A DNA stretch of 64,000 bases from Rothia endophytica (lineage in GTDB: Bacteria; Actinomycetota; Actinomycetes; Actinomycetales; Micrococcaceae). The position numbers were made by a program, and so were the translations under genes. Each line of letters opens with the position of its first letter. The stretch's first letter is position 1. This document shows, in pieces, positions 18,279-26,748 of the stretch. The stretch is from the NCBI RefSeq assembly GCF_928381505.1, contig NZ_CAKMSJ010000003.1, positions 310,001 to 374,000 on the forward strand, in the 5' to 3' direction. A model generated the notes under the pieces. The model saw only the letters and a list, made by a program, of their open reading frames with translations, made no database searches and was not told where the DNA came from.

Positions 18279-19616
18279 ATGACCAGCGACATCACCACTC
18301 TCACAGCAAGCCTTAGCTGCCCCGCCCTCACCAGCGAAGCCGAGATAGCCCCCTACCTAACCGACGCTTCTCAGGCAGCAGCCGGGCGTCCACTGGCGGT
18401 TTTTCTCCCCCGCACCACCGCTGATGTTTCAACGATTCTGCGCTTTGCCAGCACTCACCAGCTACCGGTTTCGGTGCGCGGGGCAGGCACCGGCCTAGCC
18501 GGGGGCGCTGCCGCCTACGAAGGCGGGCTGGTGATTAGCACCGAAGCCATGACCGAACTGAGTATCGACGCCGACGCCCGGCTTGCCGACGTCCAGCCCG
18601 GCGTCCTGACCGCCACCCTAGATGCCGCTGCCCAGGCACAAGGGCTCTTCTTTGCCCCAGACCCCGCCAGTGCAGCAACCTCAACCGTGGGTGGAAATAT
18701 TGCCACCAACGCCGGCGGCCTACGCTGCCTGGCTCATGGGGTAACTGCCGATTCGGTAGCTGCCCTTGAAGTGGTGCTGGCCAGCGGGGAAGTCATCCAG
18801 ACGGGTGCGCGCACCATTAAGAACGTTGCCGGGCTGAACCTGACACCACTTTTTGTGGGATCCGAGGGCACCTTGGGTGTCATCACCCGCGCAACCGTGC
18901 GCCTCAAACCCCTACCAGAGGGCGCCCCCTACACTTTTGCCGCCTACTACAACTCCTTAGAGGAGGCAGGGGGCGCAGTACTAGCCCTAACCAGCAGTGG
19001 GCTGAACCTAGAGAGCCTGGAGCTAATCGACCGCACCATCGTGCAACTCATCAATAAGCACCATGGAGCTGGGCTCACCGAGCCAGGTGCCGGGCTACTG
19101 ATTGGCCTCTGCACCAGCGCTCAGGCAGATGCTGCACGGGCAGCAACTATTTGCGCCGAGCATGGAGCTAGTTCCACAGAGACAGCAGAAGGTCTCGCCC
19201 TCATGGAAGCCCGCAGGTTGGTTTTTAGTTCTATTTACCCCGAAGGGTTCACGGTGCTGGGGGACGCTGGCGTCCCCGTGCCCCAGCTGCCGCACTTCAT
19301 ACGGCGCATCCAGGAGATTTCCGAAGCCACCGGCAGGGCAGTGCTCATTACCGCCCACGCCGGGGACGGCAACCTGCACCCCAGCGTCTACGCGGGCGCT
19401 CACGGCGAGGAAACCGAGGCGGCTGAAGAAGTTCTGGCGCTGATTTCTGCCGCCGCCCTAGAGCTGGGCGGCACGATCACCGGCGAGCACGGTATTGGTT
19501 CGGCAAAACTGCACGCCCTTGAAGAGCAACTGACACCAGCAACCCTTGCCGCCGGACGCGTCATCAAAGCAGCCCTGGACCCGGCAGGCATTCTGACTCC
19601 GGGGCGAGGACTGTAA
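18279..19616 (+). CDS. FAD-linked 2-hydroxyacid dehydrogenase/oxidase (GlcD-like)
   Basis: A 445-residue GlcD/D-lactate-dehydrogenase-type flavoprotein. The PP-loop FAD-binding part includes VSVRGAGTGLAGGAA and GGNIATNAGGLRCLAHGVTA. The C-terminal FAD-oxidase domain has HAGDGNLHPSVYAG and the final GEHGIGSAKLH. Such enzymes oxidise 2-hydroxyacids such as glycolate, D-lactate or 2-hydroxyglutarate. It is divergent from hpaG, so shared regulation is possible. No GlcE/GlcF partners are present and the substrate is unknown. Confidence 0.85.
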   Translation: MTSDITTLTASLSCPALTSEAEIAPYLTDASQAAAGRPLAVFLPRTTADVSTILRFASTHQLPVSVRGAGTGLAGGAAAYEGGLVISTEAMTELSIDADARLADVQPGVLTATLDAAAQAQGLFFAPDPASAATSTVGGNIATNAGGLRCLAHGVTADSVAALEVVLASGEVIQTGARTIKNVAGLNLTPLFVGSEGTLGVITRATVRLKPLPEGAPYTFAAYYNSLEEAGGAVLALTSSGLNLESLELIDRTIVQLINKHHGAGLTEPGAGLLIGLCTSAQADAARAATICAEHGASSTETAEGLALMEARRLVFSSIYPEGFTVLGDAGVPVPQLPHFIRRIQEISEATGRAVLITAHAGDGNLHPSVYAGAHGEETEAAEEVLALISAAALELGGTITGEHGIGSAKLHALEEQLTPATLAAGRVIKAALDPAGILTPGRGL

Positions 19617-19766
19617 AAGCAACCGGATCGTCGTGTGAGCCATCAAGACTAATCACGCAGTTCCGCATCTCGAGTATCTACATGTGCATGATTCACCCCT
19701 TGTGTTACGACAGCGATAGACAGGACTGATAGTCTGTGTGGGTTAGAAAAGTAGAGGGAGAAGTGA

Positions 19767-20654
19767 GTGAGTATGCCAACAGTCGACAATCTCTTGTTAG
19801 AACGCGCCTTCTCACCCACCATCTTTACAGGTTTCGCTAAAAACCAACGATCAGCTGAGTTCTCTAGAATTATTACATCAGCCGGACTAAGAACCTCACT
19901 ACCATCTTCCTCATCAGTGGGTGAAGTATTCGACCACATCTTTTCGTTGCTATCTTCCCCAGGTATTCGCAACGAATACATTTATAAGAACGTTGTAGCT
20001 GAAAAAATCCTACTAGGCAGACACTCACTAAATACCGCAGTGTTCGTTCAGGAGATGAGAGCACTCCGCTCTAAAGCAGATACTGTCATTTTCAACGGAA
20101 CCTCTACTGCGTATGAAATAAAGTCTGACCGGGATTCCTTAGCCCGGTTACCTTTACAAATTGAAGATTACCGCAAGGTATTTGCCAAAGTAGTTGTAGT
20201 TGCAGATGCAAAACACGTAGTTGCCCTGGAAAATATGCTTCCAGACGATGTCGGCATCCTTACACTCAGCAACAAACTCTCACTTTCAACTGTTCGCCAG
20301 GCACAGGAAAACTTAGAGTCTCTGGAAACATCAGCAATGCTTGATGCCCTACAGCTCAGTGAACTGAAAGCCATGCTCAGTTTACTTGGGCAAGAGGTAC
20401 CAGATGTCCCTAATACCCGACAAAGAACAATCTACAGCGAAATCTTAGACAGTTTCTCTACCAACTCGCTACATTCATCGATGGTCAAGGTAGTACGACA
20501 CTCCCGAAATCAGAAGTCAATGAGTGGATTCATCGACGAGATGCCACGCTCCTTATACGCAGCTGCTCTGCGCAAAAGCCCCACTACAACACAGAAAAGT
20601 CATATACTGAAAGCAATCCAAACACCCCTGAACGAAGCAGTTAGCTGGTCTTAG
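19767..20654 (+). CDS. sce7726-family protein, nuclease-like
   Basis: A 295-residue protein resembling the sce7726 family of unknown function. RNEYIYKNVVAEKILLGRHS is followed by a PD-(D/E)xK-like core: KADTVIF, then AYEIKSDRDSLARLPLQIED and VVVVADAKH. The Asp and Glu-x-Lys arrangement suggests a nuclease fold, but activity is inferred. The GTG chosen has GGGAGAA upstream; an ATG two codons on is equally possible. It is the first gene of an AT-rich three-gene operon, with one base between its stop and the next start. Base composition differs sharply from the flanking genes. Confidence 0.7.
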   Translation: MSMPTVDNLLLERAFSPTIFTGFAKNQRSAEFSRIITSAGLRTSLPSSSSVGEVFDHIFSLLSSPGIRNEYIYKNVVAEKILLGRHSLNTAVFVQEMRALRSKADTVIFNGTSTAYEIKSDRDSLARLPLQIEDYRKVFAKVVVVADAKHVVALENMLPDDVGILTLSNKLSLSTVRQAQENLESLETSAMLDALQLSELKAMLSLLGQEVPDVPNTRQRTIYSEILDSFSTNSLHSSMVKVVRHSRNQKSMSGFIDEMPRSLYAAALRKSPTTTQKSHILKAIQTPLNEAVSWS

Positions 20655-20655
20655 A

Positions 20656-21645
20656 ATGTACTACCCCCTATTACGCGGTAAGCAGTTCGAACTTGCTGCG
20701 ATCCGTGACCTAGCAGAAGAGGGAACGCTCCGCTCCGGTAAGGTCTGTCCGATAGTAGAGCCGGTGAGGAAAAACCTATCGGCCTTAGACAGAACGCTGG
20801 GTGTCTGGGAAATTTCAGGCACCCCCATTGGATTCATCATCAACCCTCGAGTTGGCGATTTTGTACAAGACAACAATGAACTCCTTAATTTTTTCAAACG
20901 AGATTATCTCGGTTCCGAAATCGGCTCAGAGTTAGTTCGTCCTGTCCTAGTAGTCAATGAGACCACAACCGTTCAGGACCTTGAAGATTATAGCCAGATA
21001 GCTTCACCCGAAAATACGCGCTCACTATATTTTCTTCATGATTCAGCAATTAAAGATCAGGATGTTATCTCCAGATTAAACCAGCTATCAAACGACAATA
21101 AAGAAGTTTTTCATCTTTTTGAAGACAAAAGAACTTCAATGATTTACAGAGAAAAATTCAATATATACGATAATCAACGAACAATCATACGAGATGAATT
21201 TATCAGCGAGGCTCGGAATAAAGATTATAAAGAAAATGATTTTTTTACTGACCTAAATGTAATTTACAAAACCCCCTTAGGTTTACAAGGCTTCGGGGAC
21301 TATCAAATCGTAGGTGCTCAGTATAGGGAATCTGGAGGTCCTGCCTACGCTGTTGCTTTACATATAACTTACATTGATCCGTCACAGGATAAAACTATTT
21401 ATGTGCAACATTTCATATCAAAATCAAATGAAACATTTGCTGACCCAGGAAATAAATTTTCTGAAGCCCTTAACGCGATGATATCTTTCCTTGATAAGAA
21501 CGAAGGGTTAATCTACGAAGGGCGAGCAATACGAGAGTTCCGCAACCTTCACGACAGGAAACATTTTCCTGGCTTGGGTTTTGTTAAAAAACTGTCTATT
21601 CAACACCACATCGAACTGATGGATGATTTTCTACTAACGAGATAA
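20656..21645 (+). CDS. sce7725/Beta-protein family member
   Basis: A 329-residue protein starting MYYPLLRGKQFELAAIRDLA, the signature opening of sce7725-family proteins, which belong near the phage Beta-protein family. The rest has no catalytic motif that I recognise. sce7725- and sce7726-type genes are recurrent neighbours in bacteria, and they are adjacent here too. The reading frame is strongly AT-rich, particularly its second half. It is six bases upstream of the RES-domain gene, so the three proteins are probably made together. Function unknown. Confidence 0.65.
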   Translation: MYYPLLRGKQFELAAIRDLAEEGTLRSGKVCPIVEPVRKNLSALDRTLGVWEISGTPIGFIINPRVGDFVQDNNELLNFFKRDYLGSEIGSELVRPVLVVNETTTVQDLEDYSQIASPENTRSLYFLHDSAIKDQDVISRLNQLSNDNKEVFHLFEDKRTSMIYREKFNIYDNQRTIIRDEFISEARNKDYKENDFFTDLNVIYKTPLGLQGFGDYQIVGAQYRESGGPAYAVALHITYIDPSQDKTIYVQHFISKSNETFADPGNKFSEALNAMISFLDKNEGLIYEGRAIREFRNLHDRKHFPGLGFVKKLSIQHHIELMDDFLLTR

Positions 21646-21651
21646 ATATCA

Positions 21652-22716
21652 ATGGGAAATAGGTGTTGCAAAAAATATTTAGGGGAAAATTTATTCACCC
21701 TGCTGGCTCGGAAGATTGATCCGATTGCAATGAGTTCATGCTCTTATTGCCAGTCCGTAAAGCAGGAAATGATTCCAACTGAGAAGCTTTCTGGGTATTT
21801 TGAGTGGTCTCGAGAGATTTATAAAAGAACTGATAAATCTGAGGGAAAGCTTTTGCTATATTGGCTTCGCGAAGATTGGGGAATTTTCGATACCTTGGAT
21901 GATTCAACAGCGAATCGGCTATTATCAGACATTTTCATCTGCGACTACTTTAACCCGTCAGATTTAAGAATTCCCGAGAATTTAGAGGGAACCAGAAAAT
22001 CAGATGCATGGCAAAGGTTTAAACTAGAAATCCAACACAGGAATAGATGGATTTCAACATCCTCAAAAGAAGCTTCAGAGCTATGCGAAGATTTCATGAA
22101 TAATTTATCTGAAATGGAAGAAGATAAAATAAATCAATACTATTATCGTGCACGCACTCACGACACTAAGGAACCATTCAAGCCCCAAGACCTCAGTGCC
22201 CCGCCTCAAGAAATTGCTGGACACGGCAGACTAAATCCTGCAGGTATTCCGTATCTCTATCTGGCCTCTTTAGAAAAAACTGCAATAGCAGAAGTTCGAC
22301 CCCATCCGGGACAAAACGTTGTGACTGCTAAATTTCAAGTTAAATCACCAGAATCTCCTGAACTAAAGATTGCAAATCTTATTAAATTTACCCCTCAAGT
22401 CTCACCGATCGATATTCTGGATACTGATGAAATTCTGAGAATACGAACCCTCTATCTTGCACTAAAAGAAATTTCTTTAGATTTTTCCCGTCCTGTACAC
22501 CCAGATGCAACACCTTATGAGTATATTCCTACACAATATTTATGTGAAATCATCAAGGGGGAAGGGTTTGACGGAGTTGCCTACCCCAGTGCAATATCCG
22601 ATGGACACAATATCGTCCTCTTTGACCCCTCATCTTTCTCAGTAATCAAAGGTTCCTTGACAGAATATCGCATTAAATCAGTCTTCGTAGATACCGAAGA
22701 ATTTAAAAATATTTAG
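21652..22716 (+). CDS. RES-domain protein (NAD+ phosphorylase/NADase-like) with N-terminal HEPN-like region
   Basis: The 354-residue product has paired cysteines at 5-6 and CSYC at 30-33, a possible zinc site. A helical region to about 160 follows, then a RES domain. The three namesake residues can be assigned: Arg166 or Arg168 in YYYRARTHD, Glu214 in YLASLEKTAIAEVRP and Ser313 in DGVAYPSAISDGHNIVLFDP. RES toxins such as MbcT destroy cellular NAD+. Family members with this N-terminal extension are seen in putative defence loci. No classic Xre/MbcA antitoxin is adjacent. The two upstream sce-family proteins, or the small gene downstream, may take that role. Confidence 0.75.
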   Translation: MGNRCCKKYLGENLFTLLARKIDPIAMSSCSYCQSVKQEMIPTEKLSGYFEWSREIYKRTDKSEGKLLLYWLREDWGIFDTLDDSTANRLLSDIFICDYFNPSDLRIPENLEGTRKSDAWQRFKLEIQHRNRWISTSSKEASELCEDFMNNLSEMEEDKINQYYYRARTHDTKEPFKPQDLSAPPQEIAGHGRLNPAGIPYLYLASLEKTAIAEVRPHPGQNVVTAKFQVKSPESPELKIANLIKFTPQVSPIDILDTDEILRIRTLYLALKEISLDFSRPVHPDATPYEYIPTQYLCEIIKGEGFDGVAYPSAISDGHNIVLFDPSSFSVIKGSLTEYRIKSVFVDTEEFKNI

Positions 22717-22728
22717 ACCTACGGGGCT

Positions 22729-22875
22729 GTGCGTATATCGCCGTATTACAAAGCAATCCGAGCCAAAGGGCTAGTAGCAAACGTGAGCTTTCAAAGCCAG
22801 AAAACAGGTCTTGAACTAAGCCTAGATGTAGACATTCATAAAGCAATCGCAGAGAACGAAAAGAACAATGACTAA
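22729..22875 (+). pseudogene. Short C-terminal gene remnant or small ORF upstream of HicB-like gene
   Basis: A GTG-initiated frame of 48 codons (SPYYKAIRAKGLVANVSFQS; TGLELSLDVDIHKAIAE) runs in the same frame as the RES gene after its stop. It overlaps the next ATG by eight bases. It looks like the tail of a longer protein whose front was lost when the AT-rich cassette arrived, but a true small gene cannot be excluded. The overlap suggests that its ancestor was co-translated with the following gene. Confidence 0.4.
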
Positions 22876-23236
22876 CAGCATTACCGTCACTGCTCAGCGC
22901 TGGGCGCACGGCTGGGAAATTATCATCGATGAAGAGAATGCCACCCAGGTCCGCACCCTAGCCAAGGCACCCCAACAGGTACGCGATTACCTTGACACCC
23001 TCTACCCCGAGACCGACCACAGCCAGCTAGAAGTACACCTCACCTACGAAGAGGTTGAGAGCCAACTACAGGCCGCGCGTGCAGCTCAGCGAGCCGCGCA
23101 AAAAGCCGAGGAGGAAGCGACCCAGAAAATACGTAAAATTGTTGCCCAGCTTCGCACAGATGGGGTTTCCCTGAGCGACACCGCTGCCATTCTCGAAGTC
23201 TCCAAAAGTAGGGTTCAACAGCTTCAGGCTGCCTAA
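22868..23236 (+). CDS. HicB-like antitoxin/regulator with C-terminal helix-turn-helix
   Basis: A 122-residue protein. Residues 1-60 (ITVTAQRWAHGWEIIIDEEN; AKAPQQVRDYLDTL) resemble the HicB-type partial RNase-H fold seen in actinobacterial proteins annotated as HicB antitoxins. A long alanine/glutamine-rich helix at 64-90 follows. A sigma-like HTH closes the protein (GVSLSDTAAILEVSKSRVQQ). No intact HicA toxin is adjacent; only a 48-codon remnant precedes it. GC content returns to the chromosomal level here. Confidence 0.5.
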   Translation: MTNSITVTAQRWAHGWEIIIDEENATQVRTLAKAPQQVRDYLDTLYPETDHSQLEVHLTYEEVESQLQAARAAQRAAQKAEEEATQKIRKIVAQLRTDGVSLSDTAAILEVSKSRVQQLQAA

Positions 23237-23253
23237 CCTCACCTACCACCACT

Positions 23254-23320
23254 GAAGTGACCAGATTTCTCTCATCTGACTAGAAAACATATGGTCAAAT
23301 GAGAGAAACCTGGTCACTTC
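23254..23320 (+). terminator. Long hairpin terminator after HicB-like gene
   Basis: Arms of 27 bases (GAAGTGACCAG...TGAC and its partner) match at 25 positions around a 13-base loop. TTTATT follows. Confidence 0.8.
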
Positions 23321-23415
23321 TTTATTGGGAATGGGGGCGATGCACCCTGCCACACTGGCGCACATTTCAGGGTGCAGCAATAAAGGCTGGGTTGGCTCTT
23401 GTCACGATTTTGGAC

Positions 23416-23427
23416 ATCGTATATGAT
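23416..23427. promoter_or_regulatory. Candidate GntR operator upstream of flavin monooxygenase
   Basis: ATCGTATATGAT lies 68 bases before the monooxygenase start. It differs at a single base from the site upstream of hpaG. The conservation between two functionally linked promoters, 5 kb apart, supports a shared regulator. Confidence 0.6.
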
Positions 23428-23495
23428 TCAAATCAAGTGTTACCCATCACATACTCGCCGGGTGCAGTGTCGCGCCCCGCCCCTCTAGGAGCACC

Positions 23496-25379
23496 ATGCA
23501 TTTCCACCACAACGGCTACGTCTCCCGCGATCCACGCATACAAGACGCCGCCGGTTACGGCGTCGACCGCGCCACAGAACTCCCCGAGACCATGGACGTT
23601 CTCATCGTAGGCTCCGGCCCCGCAGGCATGATCGCCGCAGCCCAGCTCTCCCAGTTCCCCGACGTCAACACCCGCATCATCGAACGCCGCAACGGCCGCC
23701 TAGAACTGGGCCAGGCAGACGGCATCCAGGCGCGCTCCGTTGAAACCTTCCAGGCTTTCCGCTTCGCCGAAGAAATCATTCGCGAGGCCTACCACATCAC
23801 CGAAATGAGCTTCTGGAAGCCAGACCCCACCAATCCAGAAAACATCGTGCGCACCGCCCGCCCCATCGACGACCCGCACTACATCAGCGAATTCCCCCAC
23901 CTGATCGTCAACCAGGCGCGCGTGCTGGACTACTTCGCTGACTCCGCCCTGCGCTCCCCCGGCCGCATCACCCCTGATTACGGCATCGAATTCATCACCC
24001 TCACCGTTGAACAGGGCGAGGAATACCCCGTCAAGGTCACCCTGCGCCACACCGCTGGCGAGCGCGAAGGTGAAGAACGCACCGTGCGCGCCAAGTACGT
24101 CATTGGGTGCGACGGCGCCCGCTCCGGCGTCCGCAAGTCCATTGGCCGCACCCTGACCGGGGACGCCTCCAACCACGCCTGGGGTGTCATGGACGCTGTT
24201 GCCAACACCGATTTCCCCGACTGGCGCATGAAGTGCGCCATTAGCTCCAAGAACGGCTCAATCCTGCACATCCCCCGCGAGGGCGGCCACCTAGCACGCA
24301 TCTACGTTGACCTGGGCGAAGTACCCCTGAACGACAACCACGCGGTACGCAACACCCCCATCGAAGAAATCATCGACCGCGCCAACGCCATCTACCACCC
24401 CTACAGCATTGACGTGAAGGACGTTGCCTGGCACTCGGTCTACGAGGTCGGCCACCGTCTCACCGACCACTTTGACGATGTAGATACCGAGGACCGTGGC
24501 AGCCGCACTCCTCGCGTTTTCATCACCGGCGATGCCTGCCATACCCACTCTGCTAAGGCGGGCCAGGGCATGAATGTCTCCATGCAGGACGGCTTCAATA
24601 TCTCCTGGAAGCTGGGCCATGTACTGACAGGGCGCGCCCCCGAATCGCTGCTGGACACCTACTCCGGTGAGCGCCAGGAAATCGCCAAGAACCTCATTGA
24701 CTTTGATAAAGAATGGTCAACCCTCATGGCGACCCCGGCAGAAGAGCTGCCCAGCCCCGAATACCTGGAGGAGTTCTACGTCAAAACTGCCGAGTTCCCT
24801 GCCGGCTTCATGACCGAGTACAAGCCCTCCATGATCACCGGCGGCGCCGAGCACCAGAGCCTGGCGACCGGCTACACCGTGGGCAAGCGCTTCCGCGCCG
24901 CCCGCGTCAACCGCCGCGAAAATGCCTACCCCCGCTTCTTGGGCCACGACGCCGTAGCCGATGGCCGCTACCGCCTCTACGTCTTTGCAGACGCCGCCCA
25001 CCCGGCGTCCGGCGATTCAAAGGTGAAGGCGCTGAGTGACTTCCTCACCCAGGATGCCCGCTCTCCCTTCATCAAGCATCGCCCGGAGGGCGCTGACTTC
25101 GATGCCCGCATCGAGCCCCTGGTCACCTACCAGCAGCTACACACCGAGTTTGAAACCACCGACGCCCCGGCAGCTTTCCGCCCGCTGGTCGGCAGCCGCC
25201 AGGTGGAGTACTGGGAGAACATCTACTGCACCCTGCCCGAAGAAAACATCTTTGAGCAGCGCGGCATCAGCCGCGACGGTGCCGTGGTGATTGTGCGCCC
25301 CGACCAGTACGTCGGTGCTGTACTACCCCTCACCGATTTTGAGGGAATCGCAGACTACTTCGATGGGGTCTTCGTGTAG
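23496..25379 (+). CDS. FAD aromatic-ring hydroxylase (MobA/phenol hydroxylase family)
   Basis: A 627-residue class A flavoprotein monooxygenase. The dinucleotide fold reads DVLIVGSGPAGMIAAAQL at residue about 34. The middle DG motif is YVIGCDGARSGVRKSIG. The FAD-ribityl motif is RVFITGDACHTHSAKAGQGM. A thioredoxin-like C-terminal domain follows. The closest family I recognise is 3-hydroxybenzoate 4-monooxygenase. The shared operator with hpaG and the absence of hpaBC suggest that it makes homoprotocatechuate from a hydroxyphenylacetate; that is inference. AGGAG lies six bases before the ATG. Confidence 0.85.
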   Translation: MHFHHNGYVSRDPRIQDAAGYGVDRATELPETMDVLIVGSGPAGMIAAAQLSQFPDVNTRIIERRNGRLELGQADGIQARSVETFQAFRFAEEIIREAYHITEMSFWKPDPTNPENIVRTARPIDDPHYISEFPHLIVNQARVLDYFADSALRSPGRITPDYGIEFITLTVEQGEEYPVKVTLRHTAGEREGEERTVRAKYVIGCDGARSGVRKSIGRTLTGDASNHAWGVMDAVANTDFPDWRMKCAISSKNGSILHIPREGGHLARIYVDLGEVPLNDNHAVRNTPIEEIIDRANAIYHPYSIDVKDVAWHSVYEVGHRLTDHFDDVDTEDRGSRTPRVFITGDACHTHSAKAGQGMNVSMQDGFNISWKLGHVLTGRAPESLLDTYSGERQEIAKNLIDFDKEWSTLMATPAEELPSPEYLEEFYVKTAEFPAGFMTEYKPSMITGGAEHQSLATGYTVGKRFRAARVNRRENAYPRFLGHDAVADGRYRLYVFADAAHPASGDSKVKALSDFLTQDARSPFIKHRPEGADFDARIEPLVTYQQLHTEFETTDAPAAFRPLVGSRQVEYWENIYCTLPEENIFEQRGISRDGAVVIVRPDQYVGAVLPLTDFEGIADYFDGVFV

Positions 25380-25385
25380 AGAAAG

Positions 25386-25533
25386 TTATTCATACGGCAT
25401 ATCGCTCTACTGATGGGCAGGGTAACGGCAAGCTGACCTTCTCGCCCGGTTCGCTTCGCGCACAAGGCGATTCACGCCAGCCCCGACCAGCTTGCCGTTA
25501 CCCTGCCCATCAGCTCCGAGACTTTATGAATAA
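25386..25533. repeat. Long hairpin repeat with conserved loop, copy 2
   Basis: The inner arms 25410-25435 and 25488-25513 are a perfect 26-bp inverted repeat. An outer 9-bp pair, TTATTCATA/TATGAATAA, closes the structure. The 52-base loop carries the ATTCACGCCAGCCCCGA and GGTTC boxes of copy 1. It begins a few bases after the monooxygenase stop and may also act as its terminator. Confidence 0.7.
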
Positions 25534-25572
25534 GCACTAGGGCACTATGACCGTAACAAAGAGCCGGTGAGA

Positions 25573-26604
25573 CTAGGCTGTTGCCTCTTCGATAGCGTCA
25601 AAGAGTTGCTGCTTGGTCATGTTTGACCTGCCCGGGATATCCAGCTCTTTGGCTTCTTCGTAGAGCTCCTGGCGAGTGAAAACCTCTATGGGGCGACGCT
25701 GGGCAGGCACCTCGGCGCCCGAGAGCTCACCGGCGTGCTCAACTTCTTCCAGGTGAGCGGTCTCCTCAGCAAATTCCCGGTCAAACTCCGCAAGAGCACG
25801 CTCGTCTAGCTGCTCGACGGGATCTTCGGCGTCCACCAGGTCTTCTAGTTCCTCTAGGTCTACCTCCGGCTCAACCTCTACATCAGCTGAGCTGTACATA
25901 TTCTCATCGGGGATATCCTCGCCTAGAAGGGTCTCAATATCCAGAGAATCAGTGGCATCCTTCAGAGACCCTTGGTCTTCACGCTGGATCTTCTTTTTCT
26001 TCCTAGCTTTCTTAGCCTTTTTAGAGGGCTTGGGCCCTACCTGCTGCTCGGCGGTTTTTTCAGCGTCTTTTTTGCTGGTTTTCTTTGAGTCAGGTTTCTT
26101 GCCGCCGCTCTTTTCAGAATCTACCTTTGCAGCATCCTTCTTTTTACCAGTATCTTTCTTCTTAGGCTTTTTCTGCTCAAGCTCCTTGACGTCAGACTTT
26201 TTCTTGCCAGGCTTCTGGTCCGCTAACTTCGCGGTATCCTTGGTGCCCTTGGTCTTCTTAGTATCTTGGTCAGATTTCTTCTCGCCTTTAAGCTTTTCTG
26301 TCTTCTTTTCAGACTTCTTACCGGCACCCTTCTCGGAGCTCTTGCCTGACTTCTTGGGCTTCTCTTCGGAGGCAATCTTGGCCCACACGCCGTCGATCTT
26401 GGAGTAACCCTTCTTTTTCAGGGCCTCCTTGCCCGCCTTCTTAGCCTTCTTTTTATCCCCGTGCTGGGCGAGGTGCTTTTTAGTTGCCTTGGCAAAGATC
26501 TCTTGCACCTTGTCAGAGGAACGCCGAACGCTCTTGGGGGTCTTTACCAGAGTCTTCTGGGCGCTCTCTTTCTTAGCCTGGGGTTTCTTGTCCTTCTTGC
26601 TCAC
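25573..26604 (-). CDS. Lysine-rich protein with C-terminal Rho_N/SAP-like motif
   Basis: A 343-residue protein. Residues about 1-210 are extremely rich in lysine, with many KK-containing short repeats and a conserved-looking block VQEIFAKATKKHLAQHGD, then GYSKIDGVWAKIASEE. An acidic stretch (DIETLLGEDIPDEN; DLEELEDLVDAEDP) follows. The C terminus (TRQELYEEAKELDIPGRSNM) resembles a Rho N-terminal/SAP nucleic-acid-binding helix pair. A role as a chromatin- or RNA-binding protein is plausible but unproven. GTG at 26604 follows AAGGAG; an upstream ATG at 26631 was rejected because it lies before that ribosome-binding site. Confidence 0.65.
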   Translation of the reverse strand: MSKKDKKPQAKKESAQKTLVKTPKSVRRSSDKVQEIFAKATKKHLAQHGDKKKAKKAGKEALKKKGYSKIDGVWAKIASEEKPKKSGKSSEKGAGKKSEKKTEKLKGEKKSDQDTKKTKGTKDTAKLADQKPGKKKSDVKELEQKKPKKKDTGKKKDAAKVDSEKSGGKKPDSKKTSKKDAEKTAEQQVGPKPSKKAKKARKKKKIQREDQGSLKDATDSLDIETLLGEDIPDENMYSSADVEVEPEVDLEELEDLVDAEDPVEQLDERALAEFDREFAEETAHLEEVEHAGELSGAEVPAQRRPIEVFTRQELYEEAKELDIPGRSNMTKQQLFDAIEEATA

Positions 26605-26748
26605 GGGGTGCTCCTTGCGGTGGATGCGCAACCTTGCGCGGTTTCCTTATCTCCACTCTAATCCTCCCTGAAGCACACCCCAACTTATGACGCGCACCGC
26701 TTCGCCCACCTCAAGGTTTGGGGGATCAGCAATCCGCATCTGCAGGCG

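Noticed and set aside
25952-26671. Phenylalanine/leucine-rich open frames on the plus strand that look like membrane proteins
   Set aside because: They are antisense to lysine codons (AAG/AAA becomes CTT/TTT), so the hydrophobicity is an artefact of the lysine-rich gene.
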